A stretch of 64,000 bases of DNA, from assembly GCA_016808115.1 (NCBI GenBank), contig JAEQBH010000031.1, forward strand, positions 910,554 through 974,553, written 5' to 3'. The first letter of the stretch is position 1. Every line of letters begins with the position of its first letter. The notes beneath the pieces are model-generated. The model had not been told where the DNA came from. It saw only the letters and a list, made by a program, of their open reading frames with translations, and made no database searches. The translations under genes were made by a program, and so were the position numbers. This DNA is from Tetrastigma voinierianum. Lineage: Eukaryota; Streptophyta; Magnoliopsida; Vitales; Vitaceae. This document shows positions 34,053 through 44,996 of this stretch, in pieces.

Positions 34053-35291
34053 TGATTAGTGCAAAAGTCTTATTTTGAACCACTATTTATTATAGGTTTG
34101 AGTGCTTTGTGTACTAATCATTCTAATTAACGAATTGCACATTAAGGTCCATATACATTCTAATGATAGCGTTTGTACTGGCTAATTTTGTAGCTGCGAG
34201 ATAATGTCGAGCGAAATTATCAAGTCAATTCAAACACGAAGAACTTCGAGTTGAACTTCGCCGTTGCAAATCAGATCGAAGGAAGAAAGAAGCGAAATGT
34301 GAAGAAAAATGAAGCGCTGCGGGAATACTTTTGCCATTGCCAACGTTCACCATCCGCGCCTTTGTTCATCTGTTGCCGTTCTGTTTTTTGGTATTTGTGC
34401 CTTGTTTGCATTTTTTGGTTTCTTCCCATTTATCCTTAGTAATAGCTTTTGGTTTTGGTTTTTTGTAACTTCCCTTGCTCTGAAGCGTATATAAAATTTG
34501 GAGCTTTCGATCTCCCGCCACTCTTCTACTGCCATTTTCCCTCATTTTCTTGGCACTTTACGGGCGTGAACACCCTGGGGATGACAACTCCAAAAGAATG
34601 AGCGGCTAAAACCAGTTCCTCCTTGGGCCGAGAGCTGCGGGCGCAGGATCAGGAGGCTACTAGAGTCCCCTGTTTTCACGCGGGTAGTCCCGCTGCTTGA
34701 GTCATGTTCTCCTTTTAAGCGTCTTAGATCGCCGATTCATGTTGAATGGTCGAGTACTTAGTAATCTTTTAGTGCTCACTTGATGCTTATTACTAGATCC
34801 GTGATGTTCATTAGTTATCATTTATTACCCATTGTAATGTGGTCAGGGACATTTTGAGCCAGGCGAGAACATAAATAGCTAGTGAATGCCATTTTCAAAA
34901 GGATAATTATTTTGGGTTAGGTTTTATAACTAAATGAAGATTCGGTTCAGGAGATGACTATAGGTCATCCTCCCCAATGCGAGGAAATGACCCTGAGGAC
35001 CTCTCAGTGACCTGTAGAACTCGCATCCAGTAGCACGGCGAGTTCGAGTTACATTTACATTTTTTCTTATTTAATTTCAGCACGTGAGCAACCAACACCC
35101 CTTATTTTAAAACCTTAAAATCAAATTGAAATTCACCATTTTTGAATCACTTTACCAGAAATCATTTGTCTGAAAACCCATCCTGTGTTCGACCACCAGA
35201 ATCGCTATATTGCGATAACTGCTACGGTAGTAGGAGAAGATTTAGGATATAAATTTTGTTGATTAGGATCACCTCTTTATTAGCGCGAATC
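34053..35291 (+). repeat. Element C 3' LTR
   Basis: It starts TGATTAGTGCAAAAG and ends near TTAGCGCGAATC, after which GAGTT repeats the left flank. It aligns with the 5' LTR at 29,542-30,838. The terminal CA seems to have lost its A. Confidence 0.82.
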
Positions 35292-35296
35292 GAGTT

Positions 35297-36780
35297 CTCA
35301 GCAATGTTACCCTAATTATTCAGCTAGGTCGTGATTACGCATAGTGCGCTGTTTCATTCATAAAGACATTATGCAGAGTATGACATTTGAAATTTAGTGC
35401 TTCTTCGAATCCACTTTTTTTCTCGTGATGGTTGTTCCTTGAGGAGGTGGCATACTATTAACCATTGTTCCTCACCCATAGTTCGATTGTTTTGATTGTT
35501 CGCCATCCTTAGCTACAGTTACGGATTAGATTCTAATAGGTATTGCTTACCATATTGACCAGTTCTTTGATTAGTTAAACCTTGGCACATCACGTGCTGT
35601 TACACACTATTATCGGCCCGTTTGGCGCCCAAAGGTACTGAGTTATCCCAGCGTGATTCACATATCTCCCAAAGGTTAGCCTGAATAGCGTTTATAGTTG
35701 GTTGCTACCTTTGTAATAGTTTGGTGAGTTTTGTGACATGACTTACTAAATTGCTCAGGACCTCTGTATCTGCACCTCCCACTGCCTTCCTCGGTATCAT
35801 TCTTTCCCTAGGCCATTAGTTACTATTAGTAGCCATGTCCTATAGGATTCCATATGTGATATGTAGTCTTAGCTCATCGGTCGTCCGCTGGCTGAGGCAT
35901 GTCCCCATTCTTGTTCTAGTAGGTCACTCGAGCCGTTGTAAAGGTGTTTGACTTGCATCCACATCTAGATTGCTTTATGATGTGGGCACTTGAGTAACGG
36001 AGTTCATGAAATCTCTCCCGACCTCGAAGTAAGTTCTCCTCCGATTGTCTAAGCGTGTTAATCTTATACCAAGCATGCTTGATCTTTGAGGCGAAAGAAC
36101 TAGTCGGAATTTGCGCACGAATCATTCCATGAGATAATGGAATCTAGTGGTTGGCTTGTCCCGACTGATGTTGCTCATCGCAGAGAGCGGGAACAATCTC
36201 AGTCTTAGTGCTTCTTCTATCACTCCATTGTATTTGACGGTGTCTCATACTTCAATGAAGTTTGTCAAATGCGTGTTCGGGTTCTCACTTGGTAGACCAT
36301 GGAACCGAATGTTCTAAAGCATTTGCGGTGTTACTGTTTTCAGCTCAAATTGTTTGGCAGATAGGTGGTCTTCGGATGCGGTAGACAGCGAAGTAGGCGG
36401 TAAAGTGAACTCCTCTACTTGACATAAATAGATCATCTCGGTGTATAAAGCGGCACAGGCGTAATTCCTACCATTATTCTCATTCGACCCCTTGCGGCTT
36501 GTTTGCTTTTATTTGAACACTCCTCGTTCTACATGATTTCTAGATCTCTTTGATGTGTTTTTCTTTGTTGTTCTTTGCATAATTGGTGTAAGGTTCTTTC
36601 TGGTTCAGGATCGAACAGATGTAGTTCAACTTGACCCCGTCTTTCCATACACTCATAGTAACCTTCACTGTAATCACACACAAATGCAAAGACCAAATTA
36701 CAAGCACTTGCATAAACAAAATAAAATGAAAAAAAAAATTTCCAAAGTAATATCTAATTGCACTATTGTCAATATCAACT
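35297..36780 (-). pseudogene. Element A gag, 5' part
   Basis: This minus-strand gag reading lies between the primer site and the C insertion. At 36,125-35,916 the frame gives INTLRQSEENLLRGRERFHE then LRYSSAHIIKQSRCG, equivalent to the retrotransposon gag motif (LRQ-E-ESL-AWERFKELL-KCPHHGI) of Athila. Further downstream DTEVLSNLVSHVTKLTKLLQ (about 35,700-35,760) is the coiled segment before the gag tail. The start codon cannot be fixed because the amino end is broken. The reading is cut at 35,296 by C and continues at 29,541. Confidence 0.75.
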
Positions 36781-36789
36781 CTAAACTTC

Positions 36790-36807
36790 TCCCCGGCAAT
36801 GGCGCCA
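36790..36807 (-). other. Element A primer binding site (tRNA-Asp)
   Basis: On the minus strand this reads TGGCGCCATTGCCGGGGA, matching the 3' end of plant tRNA-Asp with one mismatch. It is separated from the LTR end (36,814) by six bases, AGTTTT on the minus strand. Confidence 0.9.
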
Positions 36808-36813
36808 AAAACT

Positions 36814-37975
36814 TGACGGGCTCCGGATAGGTGTGTAAATTAGTATAAAACGTAGGCCCGTACGTGCAAGTATACGTGTCGAGTATACGTAGTGTAGTGG
36901 CTTGGCTAGTCGAGTGTCGTCAGTAAGGAGTGAAGAGCGGTGATATCGGAATCGGCTCTAGAGTATGGGATCTCAAGCTTGGTGATTTACTGCTAATATA
37001 ATGACACTTTAATCCTAAATGAGTTATTAGTTCAGTGCGAAGACTAGGGTTTGCCTTTCCTTGCCATATTCGATGGATTATCATCGTGTAAATCGTTATT
37101 TAGTATATTAGACGGATGTTCGTTGGAGTTGATCGTGCCACCTCGAGATATCCTCTCCTCGAGGTATATTCGCTTTATCTCGCGATAAGGTTGATCGCAT
37201 CTCTACTTCTCCTAGGCTAAGGCGCTTAAATGGTTAAACCTAACTGGCACACTTTCGGAATCGAAGTCTATCCGTGGCCAAGTGTCCACTCACCGAATCC
37301 TAGGAACCCTTATCTCTCGATCTTAGATTCTCGGAAAAGCAAGTTGGTGTTGGCGAACACGCCCATGTAGGCCAGTGGAAATAGAAGCGAGTGATATCGG
37401 ATCTATATATATACTAAACAAGCTGAGATAAAAAAAACTAATCCCATATGAATATATGAGAATCTGACAAAACCACAGAAATAAAGTTAGAACATCGTTT
37501 TGCTTATTACAATCATTTGATTTCAATCAATAGGAGTTTGAGAAAGGAAATACAACTATAAGGATTACACAATCTCTCTAATCGTCCTCTATCGTCTTCT
37601 CCATCTCGTACTCCGTTTCTCTTCGATCCCCTGTTTTTCCTTTTTATTTTTATATGCGAAAAATTCGTTAGGAGGTCTCGGCGACGTCGCGGCGCGAAGT
37701 CGCGGCGTTGGAATGTCGCAACATCGCGACGTTGGCTGATGTAGGCTGCACATCATACGACCTCAACGTCGCGACGTCACGTTAGGACATCACGACGTTG
37801 AGACGTTGAGGCTGAGCTCTCCTCTAATCTCCTCTTCAAATCTCTACAACCTCGAATCGCCTTTTCATGATACCTGGCGTCATCAGGATATACGAAGATA
37901 ATCGCACTTATTACAGGATGAAATGAACTGAAAATGTGCTCATATAGCGGTATATGATGAGTATTTTGGGCTCAT
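36814..37975 (-). repeat. Element A 5' LTR
   Basis: It runs from TGACGGGCTCCGG to GGGCTCAT and matches 4,546-5,686. The terminal CA is missing at the right. A TATA-like run (minus GTATATATATAG, about 37,403-37,414) is shared with the partner. A CG dyad array at 37,672-37,810 is longer than in the 3' LTR. Confidence 0.9.
37672..37810. repeat. CG dyad array in A 5' LTR
   Basis: It contains GTCGCGGCG, ATGTCGCAACAT, CATCGCGACGTTGG, AACGTCGCGACGT and CATCACGACGTTGAGACGTT units. It corresponds to about 5,415-5,510 in the 3' LTR, where fewer units remain and CpGs are depleted. Confidence 0.85.
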
Positions 37976-38247
37976 CCTGTCCCCTTGATTATAAAACCAA
38001 GGCTAGTAAGTTTGAACAACATAAAAGAATTAACCTTGATAGGCTCGAAAGTCTCCACTGAACCATAAAGTGAAGAAAACCTTCTTGCAAAATAATTTTT
38101 ATTCATCGATGCTTGTTGAGCAAATACATGAGGCCTTTATATAGAGCTTAGGACATCCTTATTGAGTAAAAATGAGTAAAGTTACTAAAATTCATCATAC
38201 TTGCTAAATTACAAAAGCGGGGAAATAGGAAAACTACCAAAGTAACA
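37976..38247 (-). mobile_element. Copia element F, 5' LTR, U3-R part
   Basis: This continues the LTR of 4,362-4,545 across A. On the minus strand it starts TGTTACTTTGGTAG at 38,247, has a TATA box CTATATAAAG (38,135-38,144) and a polyadenylation-like GAATAAAAATT (about 38,096-38,107), then reaches the A insertion. The joined length of about 455 bp is normal for Copia. The right boundary is inferred from the TG terminus and promoter layout, since the partner LTR is not in the window. Confidence 0.6.
38135..38144 (-). promoter_or_regulatory. TATA box of element F LTR
   Basis: The minus strand reads CTATATAAAG followed by GCCTCATG, about 110 bases inside the LTR start and upstream of the AATAAAAA signal, the usual place for an LTR promoter. 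Confidence 0.6.
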
Positions 38248-38695
38248 TGAAGATAATTATTATTATTTTCTTTATTAGACTATATCCTTGATATTTTGAC
38301 CATAATAGACTAAATTAACCAATAATGATTTGCGTGGGCTTATAAGTTTGATTATCTGACTTGAGGCTAAAACTCCCAATAGGTCTTTGATTGTGCATGA
38401 ATTATGAATCGATTTAGGGCTTAAGAATTTTCTTTGATTTTCTAGTGCTTTGATTGCGAAATCATGTGGATTATTTCCATCTACAACCATGATCATATTT
38501 ATGGACTTTTGAACATCTTTGATGACTCTAATTCCTTCGAAGACTTGATTTGACTTGGGCTCTTCTTTTAAGGTTCCATTGATCCAAATGAACTCCTTTA
38601 TAAGCTCACTTAATGCCTCTTGAAGCTTTTTGGCCCTTACTCGATAATTGGCCCAATTCTTATTTAAAGTGGATGCTTTATGCTTTGGTTATGGC
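38248..38695 (-). other. Element E interior, unassigned
   Basis: The minus-strand frames include SELIKEFIWINGTLKEE and ALENQRKFLSPKSIHNS, which look coding but match no domain I can name. The segment may be the gag tail of E or a separate fragment. F joins it at 38,247. Confidence 0.35.
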
Positions 38696-39082
38696 TCACA
38701 TTCTCATCACACCTTTCATTAAGTCAATATTTGGGGTATTTAGTTTTGAAACAATATGAAACATTTCCATAATGTACTCTCTTATGTTTCCCTTGCCATT
38801 ATACCTCATGGAAGTTAAGCTAAGCAACAACATACTTACTTCCACCTTATAGCTTTTGACAAAGCATTTTTCAATCTTGGTAAGGATTTGTTTGACATTG
38901 GTAACCTCTTGATACCATACCCTAAAAAAGTTTATGTAATGCAGTGCTTTTATGATCATAAAGTTCATGAGCTTTGAGTGCTCCACACTTCTCATAAAAT
39001 TTATTCTCTTTAGAAAGATGGGAACTTGTGAGAGAAGTCTAAACTCTCTACTCTTAATGCAAGGTCTAGACCATGTAACCAA
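38696..39082 (-). pseudogene. Copia element E gag fragment
   Basis: This open minus-strand frame of 128 codons carries the Copia gag core. FVKSYKVEVSMLLLSLTSMR then YNGKGNIREYIMEMFHIVSK correspond to the UBN2/gag-polypeptide family motif (LM-L-SMKYDG-GSVREYIM). The amino part includes SKLMNFMIIKALH, which matches the family SLMFM-IA-ALR stretch. Gag assembles the virus-like particle in the cytoplasm. A typical Copia gag is longer, and the zinc knuckle is missing because the reading breaks near 38,695. The family assignment is by motif recognition. Confidence 0.75.
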
Positions 39083-39924
39083 GAATGATTAAAATGTTAT
39101 TTGTTCAATCCTTAAAGTTAGTGCCATTAGGACTAGTGCGGGCAAATTGACAAATACAAGGTAAACCATATAAATGTACTCACGACATAGCAAAATTCAA
39201 TCATAGAAAATTTCAAGTAATAAGCATCATCTCAAGATACCTAGTGCAACATTGATGTGAAGTCTATGAACAATAACATTAACTACTAATGGTACTCTTG
39301 TTGCAATGATCAAACGCTGACAATAATACATGTCTAATAATAAACCCATATTTGGATTGATATATTATTCACATGCACAACCTTGTGACTGTCACATGTA
39401 TGCCATCACATATGGAGGTATGCATAATTTGGCCAAGTCTTCCCCTTCATTTAGGGTAGCTTTTACACACATAACGCACACCGCCACATTCAAAATCTCT
39501 TATAAGCAATCTACACAAGAGAGGTCACTTTGGAGACTTTTAACTTCAAGTTACTCATTTGAAATGTTAAACAATGTATACAAGTATTTGAAACTCTTGT
39601 GACGGTTTAAATTTGCCATTGAAGAGTCATCTTTTTCTTTCTTAATTGATGCTAATAATAAATGTCTCTTCAAAATAATGAAGAAACTAAATCCATTATC
39701 AAGGTTCAAACCTAGAACATGGAGAAAAGACCTGTATTGTAACCATCAAACCCACGAATACATAAGGTAATTGGAATTCAATATGGTGAAAGTGCATCAG
39801 TCCTCATATATGGAATATTTATAACACCATATATATATAATATGTTGTAGCCAGAACTTTAATTCATCATATTCTCAAAACAACATGTAATGAATTGAAA
39901 TTGATTTCAATGATGCAACATGAA
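39083..39924 (-). other. Element E leader
   Basis: About 840 bases separate the gag fragment from the primer site. No gag motif is seen, and a plus-strand open frame at 39,330-39,602 has no recognisable content. The region may include an insertion or a long untranslated leader. Confidence 0.4.
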
Positions 39925-39941
39925 CATGGCTCTAATAGCAC
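39925..39941 (-). other. Element E primer binding site (tRNA-iMet type)
   Basis: The minus strand reads GTGCTATTAGAGCCATG, a variant of the Copia TGGTATCAGAGC site with several changes. It lies one base from the LTR end at 39,943. Confidence 0.55.
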
Positions 39942-39942
39942 T

Positions 39943-40810
39943 TGTTAGATAAAAGTATATGAAGATATACTTTTATAGATGAAAACTAACATAAAAATCT
40001 TTCATGTCAAATTATCAAAAGTATAAGTAAAGTAGAAGCATACATGGATCCATAATGATTATGATGGTTAAAATAAATCAATTCTTAATCTTCAAGCCTT
40101 GCATGCATAACTCAAGTGATTGGTTATTAATATTTCAAGTCTTGGCCACAACCCTCTTCACTTAGAATTACTTCTTTAATGATAGGATGTTAGAAAAATT
40201 GTGTTTATGACTTGAGGATATATAACCTATTTATAATAAGCTCCTTATCATTACTCGAAGAGTCATGTACCTTTTCATGAAGAGAAATGAACGAATCCCT
40301 TGTGAAATGTTTAGTTAAAAGACTTCAAATAACTCAAAATTTGTAAACTCTCTCTCTCCATGTTTTCTTGAAGAATGATTCATCTTGGATAAAAATATAT
40401 TTTTTCATTTTATGTATTTACATATATTTTTGAAAAATTGTTATTTTTACAAGAAAATAATGAAAGTATTTTGTCAAAATCAAATCAAAAATTAATAAAG
40501 GAGTTTTAAATTTTCAAAGATCAACTTAATTAAATCATCTATCTCTTTTCATGAAGAATGATGACCACGTATCCTTTTGTGAAGAGTCATGGGTTTTCAT
40601 TTTTTTTCTTATTTTTATTTAATCTCATCATAAAAATACAAATAATGTTTTAGGTATCCACACATTATAAGGTCATACTAAATGTGAAGTCTTTAGCTCT
40701 GCTAACTTTAATCCTTATAAGATCATTTCATAGGAATTTGATTCATTAGATAGCCAATAATACATAGTCAATGATATGTGTAGACTCATATTTTTAAAAA
40801 ATACCCAACA
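39943..40810 (-). repeat. Element E 5' LTR
   Basis: On the minus strand it starts TGTTGGGTATTTTT (40,810) and ends ATCTAACA (39,943), both typical of Copia LTRs, giving 868 bp. A perfect 12-bp inverted repeat lies at its PBS end (39,949-39,976). The partner LTR is outside the window, so the boundaries rest on terminal motifs and the adjacent primer site. Confidence 0.65.
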
Positions 40811-42100
40811 TTTAAAATTTTAATTTTTCTCCGATTCAAAAATGGATCTATCAAACATTATTTAAATATATATATACATTATTTATAAATATATATGCTC
40901 TTGGATCGTTCACTTTCACATAATAAAAGTGAAAACTAAATAAATGAATTAAAAAACGCTGCTAAGAAGAATTTATTAAGTAAAAGCTTACAAAAATCAC
41001 AAGAGCTAGAAATTTTAGGTAATGGATCAAAAGGTTCTCACACCTTGTAAGTATTTGAAAAGATGGAAACCTTATTTGGAATGTCTACGTCAATATAATT
41101 TTTAGGTTGTCCATTAACCATCTAAATAAATTTTCTTATGAACTTTACATCTCATTTTCTTTTTTAAAAGAGAGATAATTTTATTGATTAGTAATAGTAT
41201 ATTTGATAGAAGTATATAATAAAATTTATTCTGAACTTCTGATATGAAACAACATCTAAATTAATAATATAATTGATTGATTCAAAACATACATATTTGA
41301 TAATTATTTATAACGATTAGAATGTATATATTCTGAGTTCCCATAACGTATGCGATTATGATTTGATTTGATGTTTAAATTATGTCAATGTTTGGTTTCG
41401 CGCTCACCTGAAGTAAGCGGCCTTAATGAGCCAAATACAAATTATTATATAAAGGCAACACAAATCATACTTACGCTAACAAACTGATGATAAAATATAA
41501 AAAACAATTAAATCAGTATTTGTGTGAAATAATTAAGCTTTATTGAGAAGGATAGTAGGAAAAGGTTTACAAAGAGATATGGAGATGTGATTTCAAACAA
41601 AGAAAAAAAAAATCACCACTTTAAGTCATAATTTATTTTAATTATTTAAACTTAAGAAATGTTGTTTTTAATTTTTTTTTTCAATGTTTCGAGAAGAATT
41701 TTGAATAGCACAAATAAACTTTATATTTTATATAGGTAAAGTAATTTTCATTTCTAAATGTAAAAAAAATAGATAATATTTGGGAACCCTATCAAAATTG
41801 AGGCGGAAAACACAAAGCAGGTCTATTTATAGTTTTTGAAAGTGTTTTCTTCTTAGAAACAAATAGAAAGAAAGAAGAAGAAAGAAGAAGAAGGAAAACA
41901 TAAAAACCATACTTAGTTCCAAGAATATATATATATATATTTTACTTTTTTTTTATTTTTTTATTTTTTATGAACACCACGAAAAACATAAAAATAGCAA
42001 GGAAACAGGCACTCAATTTTTATGAGGGAGCTACGTCAAAGCTGTAATGCGTCATCATACAAATTGCATGAAATACAATATGGAGTAACCTTCCACGTCA
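40811..42100. other. AT-rich intergenic DNA with a dispersed repeat
   Basis: No gene is seen. Positions 41,155-41,640 are related to 59,100-59,560 in the same orientation. Shared blocks include TAAAAG then GATAATTTTATT, ATTCAAAACATACATATTTGAT (first 20 bases comparable) and a region ending in AAAAATCA. An AT run lies at 41,925-41,945. A TATTATATAAAGG box at about 41,442 could be promoter-like. Confidence 0.5.
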
Positions 42101-44536
42101 GTTGTTCATTTTCGATGATCTCAAACGTCAGTTCTTCCAGTTTTCAATGATCTCAAAGCGGTCTGCTTGAGAGAACTGGGCTTTGTCACTCTCGGGAAGC
42201 AACTCTGGTAGATTCTACAACCCTTCCACCTATTTTCCTAATTTTTGCATTTTATCAGGTGTTTGGTTGCTTAGAAAGGAAGATTTCTTCACTGAAAGTC
42301 TGTTTAGTTGCTTGGGATTGCGGTCTTCTACTTGGGTGCGGTCTTCTATTTGGAATTGGCGGCAGTTGGTTGAGATTGTACAGAATTGACCGATTTAGTG
42401 AAGCTTTGATTGCATTTCTTTTCTCCTTTTTACTTTCTCTCTCTTTTCATCTATATTGATCATCTAATTTTGGGTTTGCTTGAAAGAAACAAGGGAAAAA
42501 ATAAAAATTTGGCAAAACAAACCTAACATATCTAACCCAAATTTAATCTAGCTCTCTTCACTGTGATACTGCTTGAGATTTCAATCAGACCATAGGTATT
42601 GAATTAGGGACTGTTTAAAGGGTTTAGCGGTTAGGTGTAGTATAAACCTGAATCAGAAAAATCAATTCCACGAAGATTACTGGACTTCGAAACTATTCAA
42701 TTCTGGTATTTTGTATTTTGGAGCTAGACTCTCTGCCGGTCGTCAAGAAATTTGAAAGAACTGGGATTTTGAATCTTAACTAAAATATGCCGTTGTATTG
42801 GACCCACTTAGAATGGAAGCTCTTGTTATGTCAGGTATCATTTTTTTTTCCTTCTCTTTTCTTACAACTTAGCAGCAACCAACCAGAGAATAGTATGTTA
42901 TTGAAATGGTTAAGGTCACAGTTTTATCCATGGATATAACTGCATCTATGATTTTTGGGTACCATTGGTTTTTAAGTTGTGTATGTTTGTGATTCAACCA
43001 TGTGGGTCATATGGGTGATTCTTATTCTTCTTTTTTTTATCATTTTTGTGAAATATTGATTGGGTCAGTAGTACTTCAAATCTACCTTTTGGACTACCAT
43101 TTCTATGAATTTGCGATTGATGATAACTAGATACAAGCAAAGTGATTAGAGTTTGTTGATGAGTATAAAAGTAGATTAACCAAATAAAAGATTTGGTGGG
43201 AATTATCAAAACTTTTGTTTTAGACCAATTGTATAGAGTTTGATTGATCCATTGAAGGGTGGTAGAAAAACTATTACTCCTAAAATTTCAAATTGATACT
43301 GGACCAATCAAGTTTTGCTCACAATGTATATGATTTCAACTTCTTTAAAACGATCTAAGACATTGGTGTAGGATTGAATCCCTGCTGTTTGAACTCAGTT
43401 CTAAAATTAGGGAGGTATGGATGACGGTGAGAGTTGAGTGGTTTCTTGAGCTTTAAATCATTTGCCAATTTGTTGGGTGGGGGAGGGGTTGTTTTGGGGA
43501 AATTTATGAGTGTTTGAGCTAAAATCTTATTCTAATAATGATTTTCTCCGTTCCTACTCTTATTTTCTTTATCATTTAGGTTAAGGCACAATATCTTGCT
43601 GTGTGTGTATCGAAAGAGAGACTGAATCAAGGTTTGGAAATCATTCCAAGGGTTCGGCGATGAAGATGGTAAGGTAAGTTTCTGTAAGTTATTAAACAAC
43701 GATCCCGAGGAAAGTTGGAAGTCTTGGGTTAGGCAAAACCTCGTAATAGTGGATGTGGTGATTGTGATTAACTTGTGGTTTTTATCTCTTGGGGAATTTT
43801 TTACGTTACATCATTTTGTATTTATCTTTTTTTTTTTTTAATTTCAAATCTCTTTTTGGTTTTTTGTTTGGGTTTAGTTAATAGCTTAAATTTCAAATTT
43901 ATGGATAAGACTTTATTTGCTATGTTGGGAGAATGCTGATATCATGTCCTTGTGGCTTGCATAAATTGAACTGTTTGGGATAGCGTTGCATCATTTTTGC
44001 ATGTTATTTGTTTGTTTGTTGATAATTTGAGAAGGGAAAATAGGGAAGATCACATTTGTAGGTCCTTTGAAAATTTATGAGGCACTATCTATGACCATTA
44101 GGTGCTAATCAAATTACTTCTAATATAAACTGTAGTTAAATTAAGTGGTAGTTTGTATCTCTTTGTTACTTGATTTCTTCTTAAACAAGGAAACCGAAAA
44201 ATTCCAAGTTTGAGTAATTTACGCTACAATACGACACGCTTTATTTGGTGACTTAGTATTGCTTTATACGTAGTGTTAACTTCAATTTCCATTTTATTAT
44301 GCATCTTCTATTGCTCAAACATGATTAATTATGGATATTAATGTTTATAATCACTCTCTGCATTTGGTTTGCTTCATTTCTTGAGGTTTCATGTTTAGAG
44401 AATACTTGTAAGTTTAATCAAATAAGACACGATTACTTATCTTGTTTTAATAGTTGAGATGAATGATGGTGGATATAGTACTTTTCATTAAATGAAATAC
44501 TGGTGTATCTCTTGTTTGAAGAAGATTGGGAGAATG
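42101..44536 (+). other. Probable 5' untranslated region of the 50.3-kb gene
   Basis: This lies upstream of the G insertion. A plausible non-coding exon is 43,580-43,673: acceptor ATCATTTAG at 43,579 and donor AAGGTAAGTT at 43,674. An earlier donor TCAGGTATCA at 42,835 could close a first exon near 42.1-42.8 kb. There is no long ORF, and T-rich intronic sequence surrounds the sites. RNA evidence is needed; this is inference from splice-site quality and position. Confidence 0.35.
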
Positions 44537-44950
44537 TGATAGGCCTCGGATCCAGGTAACCTACACTAGGAGGAAAAAGGGGAAATCATCAACCACAGGT
44601 GATATATTATTTTTGCTTGCTTTTGGGAATAATTTTGTTAGGTACCTTGTTTTTTGTTTCTCTTGCCTTGGGCTCTTGTTGGAAGGTCAGTTTTGCCTTT
44701 TGGTGGCTTTCTAGAAGGAGTTTGTTAGGAAGTTAGTGTAGGAGGGGGTTTTTGAGGGGTGTCAGGTGTGTGTGTCCAGGCACTTTGAGAGGGAGTGACT
44801 AAGGGGAGGGTGGGGGCAGCCTCTGTTTTTGCTCAGTTTATCTTCTTGAGAGAGATATTTTTGCAATATGAATGCCTTTCCTCATGAACAATTATCAAAA
44901 CTAAACTGTAATTTTTGCTCATTTGGTTTGAAAACTTTGAGAATCCATCA
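44537..44950 (+). repeat. Element G 5' LTR
   Basis: It runs from TGATAGGCCTCGGATCC to TTGAGAATCCATCA and matches 49,664-50,078 closely. The primer site follows at once. Confidence 0.95.
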
Positions 44951-44951
44951 G

Positions 44952-44966
44952 TGGTATCAGAGCACG
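44952..44966 (+). other. Element G primer binding site (tRNA-iMet)
   Basis: It reads TGGTATCAGAGCACG, one base after the LTR, a perfect TGGTATCAGAGC core. Confidence 0.95.
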
Positions 44967-44996
44967 TCTTTTCTTGGACCGTACTTCTGTTCAGAC

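Larger units (their letters stand above)
29542..35291 (+). mobile_element. Element C: pol-less LTR element inserted in A gag
   Basis: This is a plus-strand element with LTRs at 29,542-30,838 and 34,053-35,291, a tRNA-Asp-type primer site at 30,841-30,858 and the 5-bp duplication GAGTT on both sides (29,537-29,541 and 35,292-35,296). The interior is only 3.2 kb and shows no protease, RT, RNase H or integrase motif. It is therefore a non-autonomous element of the large-retrotransposon-derivative type. A second, inverted C-family fragment opens the window (1-345). Confidence 0.85.
4546..37975 (-). mobile_element. Athila-type Ty3/gypsy element A, carrying B, C and D
   Basis: A is a full-length but decayed element on the minus strand: 5' LTR 36,814-37,975, tRNA-Asp primer site, gag, protease, RT, RNase H, integrase, third ORF, polypurine tract 5,687-5,700 and 3' LTR 4,546-5,686. 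Its two LTRs match over their whole length of about 1.15 kb. Insertions B (11.7 kb), D (4.55 kb) and C (5.75 kb) account for about 22 kb of the span, leaving about 11.4 kb. The target duplication is CCCGT/CCTGT in the LTR of Copia F. The order of domains and the tRNA-Asp site place it in the Athila lineage by established knowledge. No ORF is intact enough to be functional. Confidence 0.85.

Noticed and set aside
36790..36807. Possible tRNA gene
   Set aside because: Only the 18 bases complementary to a tRNA 3' end are present, adjacent to an LTR, so it is a primer binding site.
42183..42459. Short plus-strand frames upstream of G proposed as coding exons
   Set aside because: Overlapping frames with different translations and no family match; more likely 5' untranslated sequence.
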